Assembly (NCBI GenBank): GCA_936450465.1
Contig: OW388303.1
Location: 11,563,021-11,627,020 of the forward strand
Direction of reading: 5' to 3'
Origin: Gibbula magus
Lineage: Eukaryota; Mollusca; Gastropoda; Trochida; Trochidae
Length of the DNA stretch: 64,000 bases
Shown one piece after another: positions 53,621 through 64,000 of the stretch (positions are counted from its first letter, which is position 1; every line of letters begins with the position of its first letter). The position numbers and the translations under genes are program-made. The notes below the pieces were generated by a model. It had not been told where the DNA came from and ran no database searches. It saw only the letters and a program-made list of their open reading frames with translations.

Positions 53621-56440
53621 GTATACAAGTCATATCATATACACTATTGTTAGAATATTGGCTGTTGCCCCGTGTATATTTGACTGCACTCCCGGGCAAA
53701 AGAAACACCTACCACCAAAACATAAAAAAAAATATTTCAATCCACGAGTTATTGTTATGACTGACACACAGTTACCTCAAATCCCGATGAACCAACTAAA
53801 CTCATCTTCACAACGTCACGGGCGTAACGAGAAGATTTTCAAATCATCTCCCTCCGCCCTTGACCTCACGGCCCGCTTTTTCTGCGCTAAGATTTTAGCG
53901 TACTGCAGGCTTATCCGATAGTCCAATCAGAAGAAAGCTTGCAATATGAACTTCTATATTTAGACTGGAAAACACCTTTTCTAATTCGTCCAATTTCTCC
54001 GCTTATTTTGGGTCGCAAACTGTAGCACACTTTTTGACAGTATTTTGATCAGTCCCGGACTTGTATAAACTTTCAATTGATGCAATAAAATAATTACAAT
54101 TCGCTTTCATAAACCCGTAATCGATAATCAAAACGTCGAAGCGGACAGCTTCAAAAGCCATAAAGTTGGCACATGGAGTGGACCCACTGTAACGATGTTA
54201 CTGTCTGATAACTGCCAAACTGGATATATTCATAAATTTCGCGTATGATTTTGCGCATGTTATCAGGTATCGTTTGTTAATTTCACAACATTGCAGCTGG
54301 AAGTACGTTGAGTGATTCAATTTAGTTGGTTTTCATAGTTTTTAAACAGTCATATAAGCTAAAAAAAATAACTAGCACATGTTATTCACTCCGAATTCGA
54401 ACAAATCAAGTGTTGAGTTTGAATGAAACTAATCTTTAATGATTTCACACCAGCTTTTTTTACAAAATACAAAATAACGCGTGTGGCATCATGGTATTTC
54501 GATTTAACAATCTCAATTATTTAATACTGAACTACATACCGAAAATAAAGGTTGTATAACGTTTTTAAAAACTGTGATTTGATTTCTTGCTTGATAAACT
54601 GCGCCTATAACTCTTAATAACTCTTATTTATAAATGTTACAATTAGCACGCTATACTAATTGAAATATTCTTATTCAACGCGACGATTTGTATTCAAATC
54701 TTTTAACTTTGTTTGAACGTGGGTATTTCTCATTTGCATATGAACTACATGTGTCTCAGTTATAAACTTAACAATCAACTAATAACACTTCCTGGCTCGC
54801 ATTTGGTCTTCTTATTTAATAAGCATGTTTATGATGATATATGTTCATGTATTTAAGTACTATACGACGAGTATTGCAATGTACAAGAAGAAACGTTTAC
54901 CCAACGTATGTTTCTAAAAATAACAATTTTAGAATTATCGCTTCTGCAGTACCGAATGTAAACGGTGATTTCATTGGCTGTATGTAAGCAGCTGGTAAGG
55001 GGCATAACTCGTGATCACAATAGATGTCGCTGCTTCGTTACACTGTTATATGGGCTGTTGAGGGCAAGGTAAAAAATGCATAGAATTTATTTCTATACGT
55101 TTTCACCTTGCCGTGGGAAGATGACTAAACTGAATGGATAAACTTTGTAAGTGTTCTGTTATCATTTCTGAAAAAACACGCTTTGTAAAAATTGTCGTTT
55201 TGAAAATTATTAACTAGACGAGATAGGAGGTTAATTTGGACATTTTAGCTTATTCTACAAAGACGTACAGGAAAGATATGCTAACGACACAAGTACAAGA
55301 AGTAAAATTACGTCAAACACATATGGTATAAGCTTATGTTTTAGTTTAAATGACAAGCATTCTGGCCGAAAAGACAAGTTGAACACCCATTGTAAGTATG
55401 AGTACATATAAAATATAAAATATCATACCGTAATGAATGAAATTGTGTAAACTATACTATACAAGACAATTGCTAACTACATATACTCAAAATTTGAGTC
55501 CATCAGCCAACAGTATTTTTATATTTTCCATGTTGAAAATGTGTATGCGTTTATTTTACCTGGGGAGTGTATGTTTATGCAATGCGTGCAAACAGCACAC
55601 ATCTTACACGTAAAGCCTGCACAAACATGCAAAATCTGCCGATGTTATTATGAAAGAATTTACCAAGCAAATCAGTATCCTTAAATACAGACAGTAGTAG
55701 CAAAATAACTACTGTTATTACTTGTTACTTTTCATTTTCTAAGGTAAGATTTCAACCTGAGGCCCTGCGACCATTATGTCCTGCATGACCACGTGACAAT
55801 GTAGGTAGCATATGTAAACCGTGGTTATTTCAATTGTAATAAATGAGTGTGAAAAAACTCACATTATACTACATAAAAGATGAATCCATTGTGTTAGATA
55901 AACTTGTATTTGACAGTAATACATGCCAAAATACCATATGTGCTGATCTCGCTTTAAAATAACTTCACTCAGCTTGCAAATTCGTCCCCAATCACCAATA
56001 TCATACTTATTAGTTTCCAATTAATATCGAGTAACATTATTATATATGTGCAGAAACCCAAACTACACGTTCCATTTACATGCACAGTAGGTATGTGACC
56101 TACTAAACATTATCCACCAATAATTGCGTTTGACTATAATTGACACGCGCCATCGGTTTTTGATCAGAAATCACTACTTTTACCTTTATACCATCACTAT
56201 ACTGAGTCGAATATCATCAAAATGTTATTCTTAGCCTCCAACAACACAATAGATGCACCTTTAACCCTGCAGATATTCAAAATGAGCAACTGATCTAATT
56301 TTTTTTTTTTTGTGTATTCAAAACATATATTTCACTATCTCATCAATATAAATCTATAATCCATTCAGAATGTATAAGGCCACAATATTCAAACGTCCCA
56401 TTAAACAAATATATAATCATATACATGTATGTGTTAAGAA
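53621..56440. other. No gene recognised
   Basis: AT-rich. A TIR-like CCCGGGCAAAAGAAACACC lies at about 53690-53708. The ORF at 53658-53921 has no family signature. Nothing else stands out. Confidence 0.4.
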
Positions 56441-56445
56441 TATTA

Positions 56446-56446
56446 T

Positions 56447-56522
<76 letters not shown>
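56446..56522 (+). repeat. (CTA)n microsatellite
   Basis: About 25 CTA units with one CCA interruption. Confidence 0.95.
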
Positions 56523-56796
56523 AGTTCTTTGTTTTCTGTAACATAGAACTTGACATACATACAGTATTAGGGACGTTTTATTTCATTTGACAAATTGACA
56601 AATGTAGACAGAGAATTGACTCATCATCTGCAGAGGAGTTGTAATTCTTTAATGATCACAAATCACAAACATTTTACTTAATCGTCAGTATTTTTGTAGG
56701 GGGAAAATCCGATATCCTATTGTTGGACTTCCCTTAGTGATTCTCCTTGATAAACATTTTCCTTGCACACAAACCTAGTAACATTTTCATGAAAGA

Positions 56797-56990
56797 AATA
56801 AGATAAGATAAGATAAGATAAGATAAGATAAGATAAACTTTATTATCCCAGATTGGAAATTCGTCTTACACTAAAAGAGTCTTTGGTAGAATACAATACA
56901 AAATAACAATACATTAATACAATATAAAAAACCAAAACAATAATAACAATCTAACATTGTGATGATGGGTACTAAATATAAGATAGGCCT
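56797..56990 (-). mobile_element. LINE 3' end with (TATCT)n tail
   Basis: On the - strand, CAATCTGGGATAATAAAGTT is followed by about eight TATCT units (56836-56797). AATAAAGTTTATCTTATCT is a common 3' end of LINEs. The 5' side fades near 56990. Confidence 0.6.
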
Positions 56991-57009
56991 ATATATATAT
57001 GCCATACTT

Positions 57010-57530
57010 TAATAATAATAATTGGCTCTGCAGCTCACTCGGCTTTAAATAATAAACAAAATAAGTAACTTTTCTAGAAGTGTTTATCATTGGCATTAGA
57101 CATTTCAAGTAATTTAGGGAATGTAGTAGAAGATGAAAATAGGTATTTAGGTCATGACCCCTGTGGCCTATATTTGAGGTCAGAGGGTCACCAAATTTAC
57201 TATTTAGAAATCCCTGTAGCCAAGGAATCGGTACACAACATTTCAGCTTTCTAGATCTTTTGGTACTGGAGAAGAAGATGAAAAGAGCTGTTTTAGGTTG
57301 TGACCCCTATTTGGCATCACAGGGTCACCAACATCTACCAATTTAAGATCCACATTGGCCTAGTATATAAGACCGTTAATACATGTGAAAGGTCTCATCA
57401 CAATAGATCCACATGTGAAGTATCAATGACCTAACACAAACCAATCAAAAATTATTGGCAATATTAACGTTTCACGGACAAATATACAGACAGACGGACG
57501 GACGGATGAACATAAACATGGACTACATTT
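57010..57530 (-). repeat. Dispersed repeat family A, full-length reverse copy
   Basis: Reading the - strand: CCGT repeats (57510-57488), two blocks with 'gggtca' motifs, and 'gagctgcagagccaatt' (57037-57021) at the end. Same order as 1-592. Confidence 0.65.
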
Positions 57531-59080
57531 CATATTATCAGTATTCAGTTACACAAGATATACTTTAATACCTGATATATCGACAAGAGTCGAATCGGGA
57601 GACAACAATTAAGAAGCAGAACTATTGACCTCAACAAGTATAACTGTTACTCATGTTCACCATCATAATTATGATCTCTAATAGAAAAGGCTCAATACTA
57701 TTTTATGACAAAAAGTACTAGAGTACTGGAATACTATCTTTCAAGAACATATAACTTGGAAAATGTATTTTTTACGGAAAAATGTATTTTGTTATTACAG
57801 GAAATGCACAAATGATTGCAAGCTTACAAATTTTCAATACAAATTTATTTACAGAATAATCTATATAAAAAAAGGAGAATTAGTCAACAAATTGTGGCCT
57901 ACTGTTGAACACTTCCTAAATACCCATCTTCAATGTAATATTACACTCACAAAATTCACTACTTGTATTATGTTTGGACTCTACTCACACAGTAAAATAC
58001 TAAATCACATAATACTTCTTGCCAAAAGATAATCTTTATTTCAAGTAATAAACAACATGTTCTTTCTTCTGAGGCATTCTTATTTTTTAAAAGAAACCTG
58101 GGCAATCAAAAAATTCATTTCTAGACAAAATAACTTCTCAGATTCACCTACCTACTATATTTGGTACTTCTTGAAGCGCCAATAAAATATCGTTTGCATC
58201 ACTATCACTCTCTACCATCTCTAGCTACTTTCCTGCACTCCTTTATCTTTGACAATAATAGACTGGTGACATGTATATCTTTGCTTTTTATGTAAATTCT
58301 ATATATCAAAAATTGAAATGGAATAATAATAATTAAAAAAAAACAACAACAACAAAGAGCGGAATCATCAAACGTCGATTTTTACGTTTTTATATTTGTA
58401 TCGATTGCCAGGATGAATTAAATCCTTAAGTCAATGGCTTGGTGTATTTTTATCGCCCACGTCTTACGTTGGTTGCAAGGGAAGTAACTCGTGTTTAACA
58501 CGATTATAATGTTTCAACCCACAATTTGTAAAGTTATTTTTACATTTAATAACGGCATTTTTCTTCGAGAATCTAAATTGAAGTGTTTAATCAACGTTTT
58601 TGGTCCATAGAATTACTTATGATTGGTTTAAACATACTTTAATCATCAATGAAATGGATTGGCAAACAAGCTGAGAGCTTATGTAAATGCCGCTCCATAA
58701 TTACACAAATTCAACAAATAACATCCAATCAAAGCATACTCGTGACAACCACAAGGCTAATGTACAATAAAAACATAATCAATAAATAATAAATGTATAT
58801 ATCATTCCAATGTATATAAAGCTAACATTTGTTCAATTTGAATAGTTATCAAATCTACAAGAAGCGATGATGAAGAGGAAAACGGATTGTAAAATTTCTA
58901 AGTTTTCAGCTTCAGGCAGTTTACGATTTCCATACAAAATTTGTATTATGATTGATTATTTAATCATCAGAATGAAATTGTGATAAATGCAACGGGTTAA
59001 GGACATGATGCACTATGTAACAATGTGTTCACAGGTGCCCGTCCTCCCGAGATCATTTGTTGCTATGCAACCAGTACCTC
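57531..59080. other. No gene recognised
   Basis: AT-rich. The ORF at 57763-58032 is Lys/Tyr/Ile-rich and shows no family signature. Confidence 0.4.
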
Positions 59081-59639
59081 ATAAATAATTTACGACGTGA
59101 ATTTAAGTCCATGTCGTACGACATGGATACGACCCCGTTGTGAAAAGCGGCGTTTATAATTCGTGGCAATGCGTATCTTCATCGCAAACCGGCGTGAATA
59201 ATTCGTTAACTGTTCGTGAGATTGTACCAACGGTAAAGAAATAACCAAATGTTTGGTTATTTCTTCACGCACTGCAGTGCGTGCAAATTGCACAATTTAT
59301 TCGTGAACTTGTCTCAACTTGTTCGTATCTTATTCCTGTTGTGTCGTGTAATGCGTGCACAGTATTCTTGTGTCACGATAAAGGAAAGACTAGGTTGAGC
59401 ATTTCAAGCAATTTGCACGCAATTCAGGCAATTGACAACATTCGTGACTATTCTTCCGTGCTAATGACACGAATATCATCTCACCAGTATGAGCACTTCA
59501 ATGATGTTTCACGCATTTTCAGGACTCAGTCTCGCATTTGACGCACTGCAAAAGTCTATTTCAATCACATGGCCGAACCAATCAGCAATGAGCATTGAGC
59601 ACGCATCGTGCACCCCCGTATAAATAGGTGGCCCAGGAA

Positions 59640-60330
59640 TGGACAACCAAATCACCCCCAACACCCTACATATAAGAATTTGTAGACAGAATCTACAAGG
59701 GCCATAAGTACAATGCTGTGGAATCCCTTGTATTTGAAGAAGAAGGACCCAGCACTGGGTGGCTTCTTCATTGCAATTCTTTTCCCATTCAAAGCTCCCA
59801 AGCATGTGTGGTAGTTCCACCTCGAACTGTAACCATGAGTCACTTTCTTCCACTATTGTGGGATTCTGGGGCATCTTAGTACTGTCACCTTGAACACTTC
59901 ATTGATGACTCTGTAAACCTCGGGTAGAAACTTGCATATTTTACAAACAGTACTTCTGAAGCTAGATTGTAGACTTGTGTGGATATCACCGGTGGCAAGG
60001 AAGCGGAATGTGTTTGCTAGTTTTAGCCCAACTTCAAGTGGTTCTCTCACCAAAGTCTTTTTCTTCTTCAGGTGAGGAGTTTACTTATCAACCATTCTTG
60101 GGTTATAGACCCTACGAAGAAACACTTTGTATCTTCACGTTGAACTTGAGTGAGTAAGTGTTTATAGTGTCTGAAAAAAGTGTATTCTGGTCAATCATTT
60201 CCAAACCAACTTTGTTCTAGCTTTCCTACAGGGTGGGGGTCCAACATCTTCTTGCTTCCTGTATTATTTCTTCTTCTCTTCTTCCCCAGCTGAAAAACTA
60301 CTGTCAGTCGTGAAAATGGTTGTTGACGAC
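59640..60330 (-). pseudogene. Harbinger (HARBI1-like) transposase relic, several frameshifts
   Basis: On the - strand the pieces in order are KKKKTLVREP, then LKLANTFRFLATGDIHTSLQ and SSFRSTVCKICKFLPEVYRV (60053-59860), then WNYHTCLGALNGKRIA, SGSFFFKYKGFHSIVLMAL-type GSFFFKYKGFHSIVLMALVD and KFLYVG (59820-59655). These match the HARBI1 order (LRFLATG, CxGAxDGKHI, YFNYKxxxSIVLxAxxD). The catalytic Asp of ALVD is present, but the final part with the Glu is absent. Two or more frame changes make it a pseudogene. A further weak piece may extend to 60330. Confidence 0.8.
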
Positions 60331-60566
60331 TGCCAACTTCCGGTTTAGCATGGACAGGGCTTACTCCCTGTGAGAAGTAGAAGTGCAACCGATTTCAGAT
60401 ACATGAGCCTTTTTCCTCTCTTCAATAATGGCGATATCTTATGAGTTGTTCATAGTGTTCGCTTTGTGAAAGTAGTGGATGAACTGTTTTAAGATTGATT
60501 GATTGCTTAGAGATTTTACGAGCGCTTTCCAGTAGAACTGATTACGCACTCGCGCCACTTAGGCCT

Positions 60567-61070
60567 TTAATAAATTTCCAAATGGTTTCCCAGTCTGATT
60601 AAAATCGACGGTTTTCCGTGGAATAAAAATTGCAAAATAGTACATCTACCGGGATACGAATTCATATCGGTAGTAGGTTCCACGCCAAACCGTCTGAAAA
60701 CAGCCCGTAGACTCGCGTGTTCGAGCGCAATGTTAGGTAGCCAATCAAAAAACGCCCAACAAATGCCTTCGGTGCGAGAAGCTAGGGGCAGATAACTCCA
60801 AACAGCTATCCTTTGATCTGTTCCGAATGCTTTCAAAACAGTGACCGTTTAAAAAATACGTTCTGATTGGTCAGCTATTTGACTGGGCTTTGGCTGTGCT
60901 AAACTGGTTCAGAACATGCGCCTATACGAGGTGTTCTCAGACCTTGTGGCGAAGAATCTACAGAACCTGTATCCCGGTAGATGCATAATTTTGCAAATTT
61001 TATTCCTCGGAACAAGGTCGATTTTAATCAGACTGAATGGTTTCCGAAATTCGATAATTTGGATGCCACG
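60567..61070. repeat. Foldback with ~100-bp arms
   Basis: 'cagtctgattaaaatcgac' (60590) and its inverse 'gtcgattttaatcagactg' (61017), and 'catctaccgggata' (60646) with 'tatcccggtagatg' (60969), share order and spacing. Inner part 60680-60950 is unpaired. Confidence 0.8.
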
Positions 61071-61835
61071 GCCGAAAAGGTTTTAAGATTTAAGATGGGG
61101 TACTGCCTTGATATACACCTCCAATGCGGGCAGTACCGTACACCAAGCGTGACTAAAAAAAGGTCACGATCTTGACAAGCATGCGTGATTTAGTCGTGCC
61201 TGTGCGTGCATTTGCGCATACTCCGTACCAAAACGCAATTTCATCGGACCATAGACGCACCATATGCTTGCACAGAACGCAACATAGTCGTGGTTGTGCG
61301 CGAATTATGCATAGAATTGGGGGTCAATTCGGGGCACTTTGTGTGCAATTTTTCTTGTCAAATGCGCAACATATACGTGAGGTGTGCGCGAATAATGCGC
61401 AAACGGATGTGTGCGCATTGTTAAATAAAAAATTATATAATCAATGGAAAATTCGTGCATGTTCAAAAACCCACTCCCGACTAATTTGACTCCCGACTCT
61501 TGGAGACTCATATACGCTTCAAGCCAACTTAAGGGGGACTCAGACACGCCTTATTACGAGTCACTGACAACTCACTGACTATTTTCAGTCTACAACGACT
61601 CGTAGCTCAGTGAAATTGGGGTATTAGCCATTTTGCGGCAAGTGTAAACGAGGCATACATTTATCAAGTCTTTTCCTCACATTATCTTGGAAAATTACTG
61701 GAAAGTAGTTTTTTTCTACGGAATGGGAGTGGGTAGTCTTGCTGAGTATTTGTTAACTGCACTTTTCGTGGAGCCCCTGATTATATGTCCATGCTGTGGC
61801 TCATCCTTGATAAATGTAGGTCTCATGCTACTGAC

Positions 61836-61932
61836 CTATGATCTTTCTGATTTTTTGGTCGTGATCCTTGAAAATGAAGATGACCTTTTCAACGAGGATT
61901 GTTTTGGCGATTTCTCTTCATTTTGGGGAGAT
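61836..61932 (-). CDS. Macro-domain gene: last exon
   Basis: 97 nt from acceptor ctcacacag| to TAG. The phase 2 join gives RSPQNEEKSPKQSSLKRSSS then FSRITTKKSERS. Fit of the phase and a good acceptor support it; the low-complexity tail cannot be checked by family. Confidence 0.65.
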
Positions 61933-63355
61933 CTGTGTGAGAAACAGTTGTACAAAATTTGATTTAAACACATGCAATTACAGTTGTTGAGAGAAAATCA
62001 GCAAAATATTTCTATATGTACTTCAATAAGATAATCAAATTTGATGAAAACCACTAAAGTACATAAGAGAAAATTTAATCATTTTATGATCCCATTTATC
62101 ATCCCATTTGGGTAGACTTACCTTTGAGAGTTTGACTTCCTCTCCAGTCTTGACATGGCTTTACTGGCGAGTACCTCGAAGCCTTCCTCCAACTGCTGTT
62201 TGATCATGACTATGGCAGTTTGGACTGTCTCCAAGTCTGTGTCCATTAGGTGGATCTCCCTCACATTGGTATCGTTCTGTTGTTTCTTGGCGTACATCAC
62301 CACAGCATCCAGGAATGATTCCACACACTGATCCAGAGGGACTCTATATATACCTGGAATGAATAAAGCATCACACCTCAAATATTCACGTCGACATGTT
62401 AATTGTGTTTTCAACTCTATCATCAATTGAAAAGTTGATTGTTTCAATTAGAAAATAGCTTCACTCACATCAGAGTTAAAAAAACAGGTTGATATTCATA
62501 ATATTGATTTATCATAATACAGACATCAGATAAGAAGAAATTTCCTTCTTAACAATACACTTACACTTTAAATTGTAATATAGATTTCAAAATCAAAATC
62601 AATACAAAATACATCGTGTCATGTAATGTACAAACATGTTCTGAAGTGTGTGCTATACCTGTGGTACTGATGAAGGGGAATGCAACAGATCTGATGCGCA
62701 GCTTTTTACGGGCATAGTCGAGGCACCGCAGGAAGGTGCAGGTGAGGAGGTTACCACACTTGGATTTCAGTGATTCCACATACACTGGTCCAACAGTGTG
62801 CAAGATATAGCTTGTTCCCAAAGCTATCAAATCTCCTGAAGTTGTGTGCATTACCTCGCTGACATTTAAAGGACCGTTCAGTTGGATATGTCGTTCACAC
62901 TCCTTCGTCAGATTCCTGCCACAAGCTCTCTCAATAGCCCCAGCAACGCCGGCATAATTCTGCAGCTCTGTATAATCTGCGTTGACAATTCCATCAGTTC
63001 GTATCTTCACAATGTCACCATAGTGAACCTTCGCCACAATACCTCCTGGAAGATTGAATTCTAAATTCTTTGTCTCATCTGCGAAGTCAGATGCACGAAA
63101 TTTTCTCCATTTCGTCCCTCGCTCAGCATGGCTCGGGATGTCTGATTGTTTCCATGTGTCTTCAACCCATTTCTCAATAGATGGAAGACTTTGATGTTCG
63201 TCTAAATCTCTCAACAAAGATGCATCTCCTGTGAAGGTGCTTGTAAATGATGAATACATGTATTCAAGGTCTCTGTCTCTGCGATAGTTGACTCCAGCAT
63301 CTGGCACTGTAAGACCAAGACTTCTTCCTTCAAAAGCCCCTTCATCAGCAATATT
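61836..63355 (-). CDS. Macro-domain protein, 3' part (three exons), Ser/Lys-rich tail
   Basis: Exons 63355-62659, 62353-62122 and 61932-61836 (phases 0/1/2/stop) encode 341 residues. The N-terminal start is missing and no upstream exon was found before the window ends. Residues 1-100 include NIADEGAFEGRSLGLTVPDA and an acidic/aromatic region (SIEKWVEDTWKQSD). A macro domain follows: VAKVHYGDIVKIRTDGIVNA, GVAGAIERACG, GPLNVSEVMHTTSGDL, LHTVGPVY and AFPFISTTGIYRVP. Macro domains bind or remove ADP-ribose. The usual NAAN loop reads NADY and GGG(V)A reads YAGVA, so hydrolase activity is doubtful. A helical stretch and the tail KRSSSFSRITTKKSERS end the protein. It may be a PARP14-like or other macro protein; the family beyond the macro domain is not recognised. 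Confidence 0.82.
62122..62353 (-). CDS. Macro-domain gene: penultimate exon
   Basis: 232 nt from acceptor ttcattccag| to donor AG|GTAAGTC. Completes STTGIYRVP and adds the last macro helix and strand (FLDAVVMYAKKQ, REIHLMDTD) plus a helix EGFEVLASKAMSRLERK. Confidence 0.83.
62659..63355 (-). CDS. Macro-domain gene: main exon
   Basis: 697 nt from acceptor tttgtcattacatag| to donor G|GTATAGC. An alternative acceptor (cttacag|, first base 63306) would cut 49 nt and change the incoming phase. Carries most of the macro domain up to FISTTG. Confidence 0.83.
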
Positions 63356-64000
63356 CTATGTAATGACAAAATAAAACACAGTCTCAGAAATGCCTTTTTT
63401 ATTGGACGTTTGGTGGGAAGGAAATTCTCTTCCCACAGATCTACTGTGAGGACTTTCTCGGCTAGAAATCGAGAGTCCTAAACAGCTGCATTTGACTCTT
63501 AGTTGTGCAATCAGTGACGCTGTTGGAAAGGTGACATTTTCCAATAATTTTATTTTTGGAAAGCGATAACGTTTTCTCGTTTAATGTGTTTTCGTCGAAA
63601 TATGCTAATTCATTTTGTGAAAACAATTGATCATAAACATGCTGATAGAAAAAGAAGACCAAATCGGAGACAAAAACGAAAATAGTTTATAAACGATGTA
63701 GCCCATGTAAATGTTATTTCACTGGATAAAAAGCGGGGATAGTTTATGTAGTATCAGTTTTTCCGCCAGGGTATTTTGTAAAAAACGAGAAATTCCTCAT
63801 AGTTGAACAGAGGTTAGGATCGAAAATCTGAAGGGAGTGAACTCTTTCGGAAGGAAGGGAAAGAATTCGGAAAAAATTGCAGTGTGTCATGTGTTACGAT
63901 TGCAAATAGTGCGGGTCGGTTAAAACCGTTAACACTAAGCAGAAGAGTAATAAATAGTACCCCCCCCCCCCCCCCAATCGAAATTTAAACACAAATCCAG
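63356..64000. other. Flank or intron of the macro gene; poly-C at the edge
   Basis: No further exon recognised. 63960-63975 is a run of 16 C. Confidence 0.4.

Larger units (their letters stand above)
59085..61640 (-). mobile_element. PIF/Harbinger-type element remains
   Basis: A Harbinger transposase relic (59640-60330) sits between flanks rich in 'cgtgaataattcgttaac', 'gtgcgcgaataatgcgc' motifs (59085-59570 and 61170-61630), typical of long, diverged Harbinger-like ends. Exact ends and the 3-bp duplication were not resolved. Confidence 0.4.

Noticed and set aside
61687..61962. 91-codon + strand ORF
   Set aside because: Antisense to the last macro-gene exon; hydrophobic and without a family signature.

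Overview
The window looks like AT-rich intronic and intergenic DNA from an invertebrate animal, most likely a bivalve mollusc. The reasons are split genes with GT-AG introns, a PARP14-like gene with an expanded RRM array, a LINE that carries a 2A peptide, and many 'pearl'-like repeats with (CCGT)n runs and tandem cores. The organism is an inference; no marker gene proves it.

Three host genes can be read. (1) A + strand PARP10/PARP14-type gene has an isolated exon at 2013-2126 and six exons between 24093 and 33143. Every intron is phase 1 and splits an RRM, so each full exon closes one RRM and opens the next; the six exons join into 439 open codons. (2) A complete hydroxylysine-kinase-like (APH fold) gene lies on the - strand at 41860-47258. 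It has five exons, consistent phases, 434 residues and a coding minisatellite near the N terminus. (3) The 3' part of a macro-domain gene lies on the - strand (61836-63355, three exons). Its ADP-ribose loop is altered and it ends in a Ser/Lys-rich tail. Genes 1 and 3 both belong to ADP-ribosylation families often linked to antiviral immunity; gene 2 is metabolic.

Mobile DNA dominates the rest. A full-length LINE (16940-21915, - strand) has perfect 13-bp target-site duplications, an intact ORF1 with a 2A motif after a hydrophobic segment, and an intact endonuclease/RT ORF2. ORF1 and ORF2 share one frame and are separated by a single UAG. ORF2 has no AUG until about halfway through its endonuclease, so stop-codon readthrough is the simplest explanation. 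A 3.3-kb element at 12016-15307 has TIRs of about 112 bp and a broken THAP gene. Two MITEs (7687, 43528) and a broken Tc1-like element (49663-51065) share a TIR core, and an empty site for the second MITE is present at about 51.7 kb. Other items are a Tc1-like N-terminal fragment, a Harbinger transposase relic, an internally deleted LINE, several pearl-like elements, a pair of 1.4-kb inverted arms (34.1-38.3 kb), long hairpins, a direct segmental duplication (47.6-48.9 and 52.1-53.6 kb) and several satellites.

Layout: 1-6.4 kb repeats plus one RRM exon; 6.4-16.9 kb transposon-rich, no host gene; 16.9-21.9 kb LINE; 24-33.1 kb RRM exon array; 31.5-40 kb satellites, long inverted repeat and pearl-like elements; 41.8-47.3 kb kinase gene; 47.6-54 kb duplications, foldbacks and Tc1; 54-59 kb mostly featureless; 59-61.6 kb Harbinger relic; 61.8-63.4 kb macro-domain gene.
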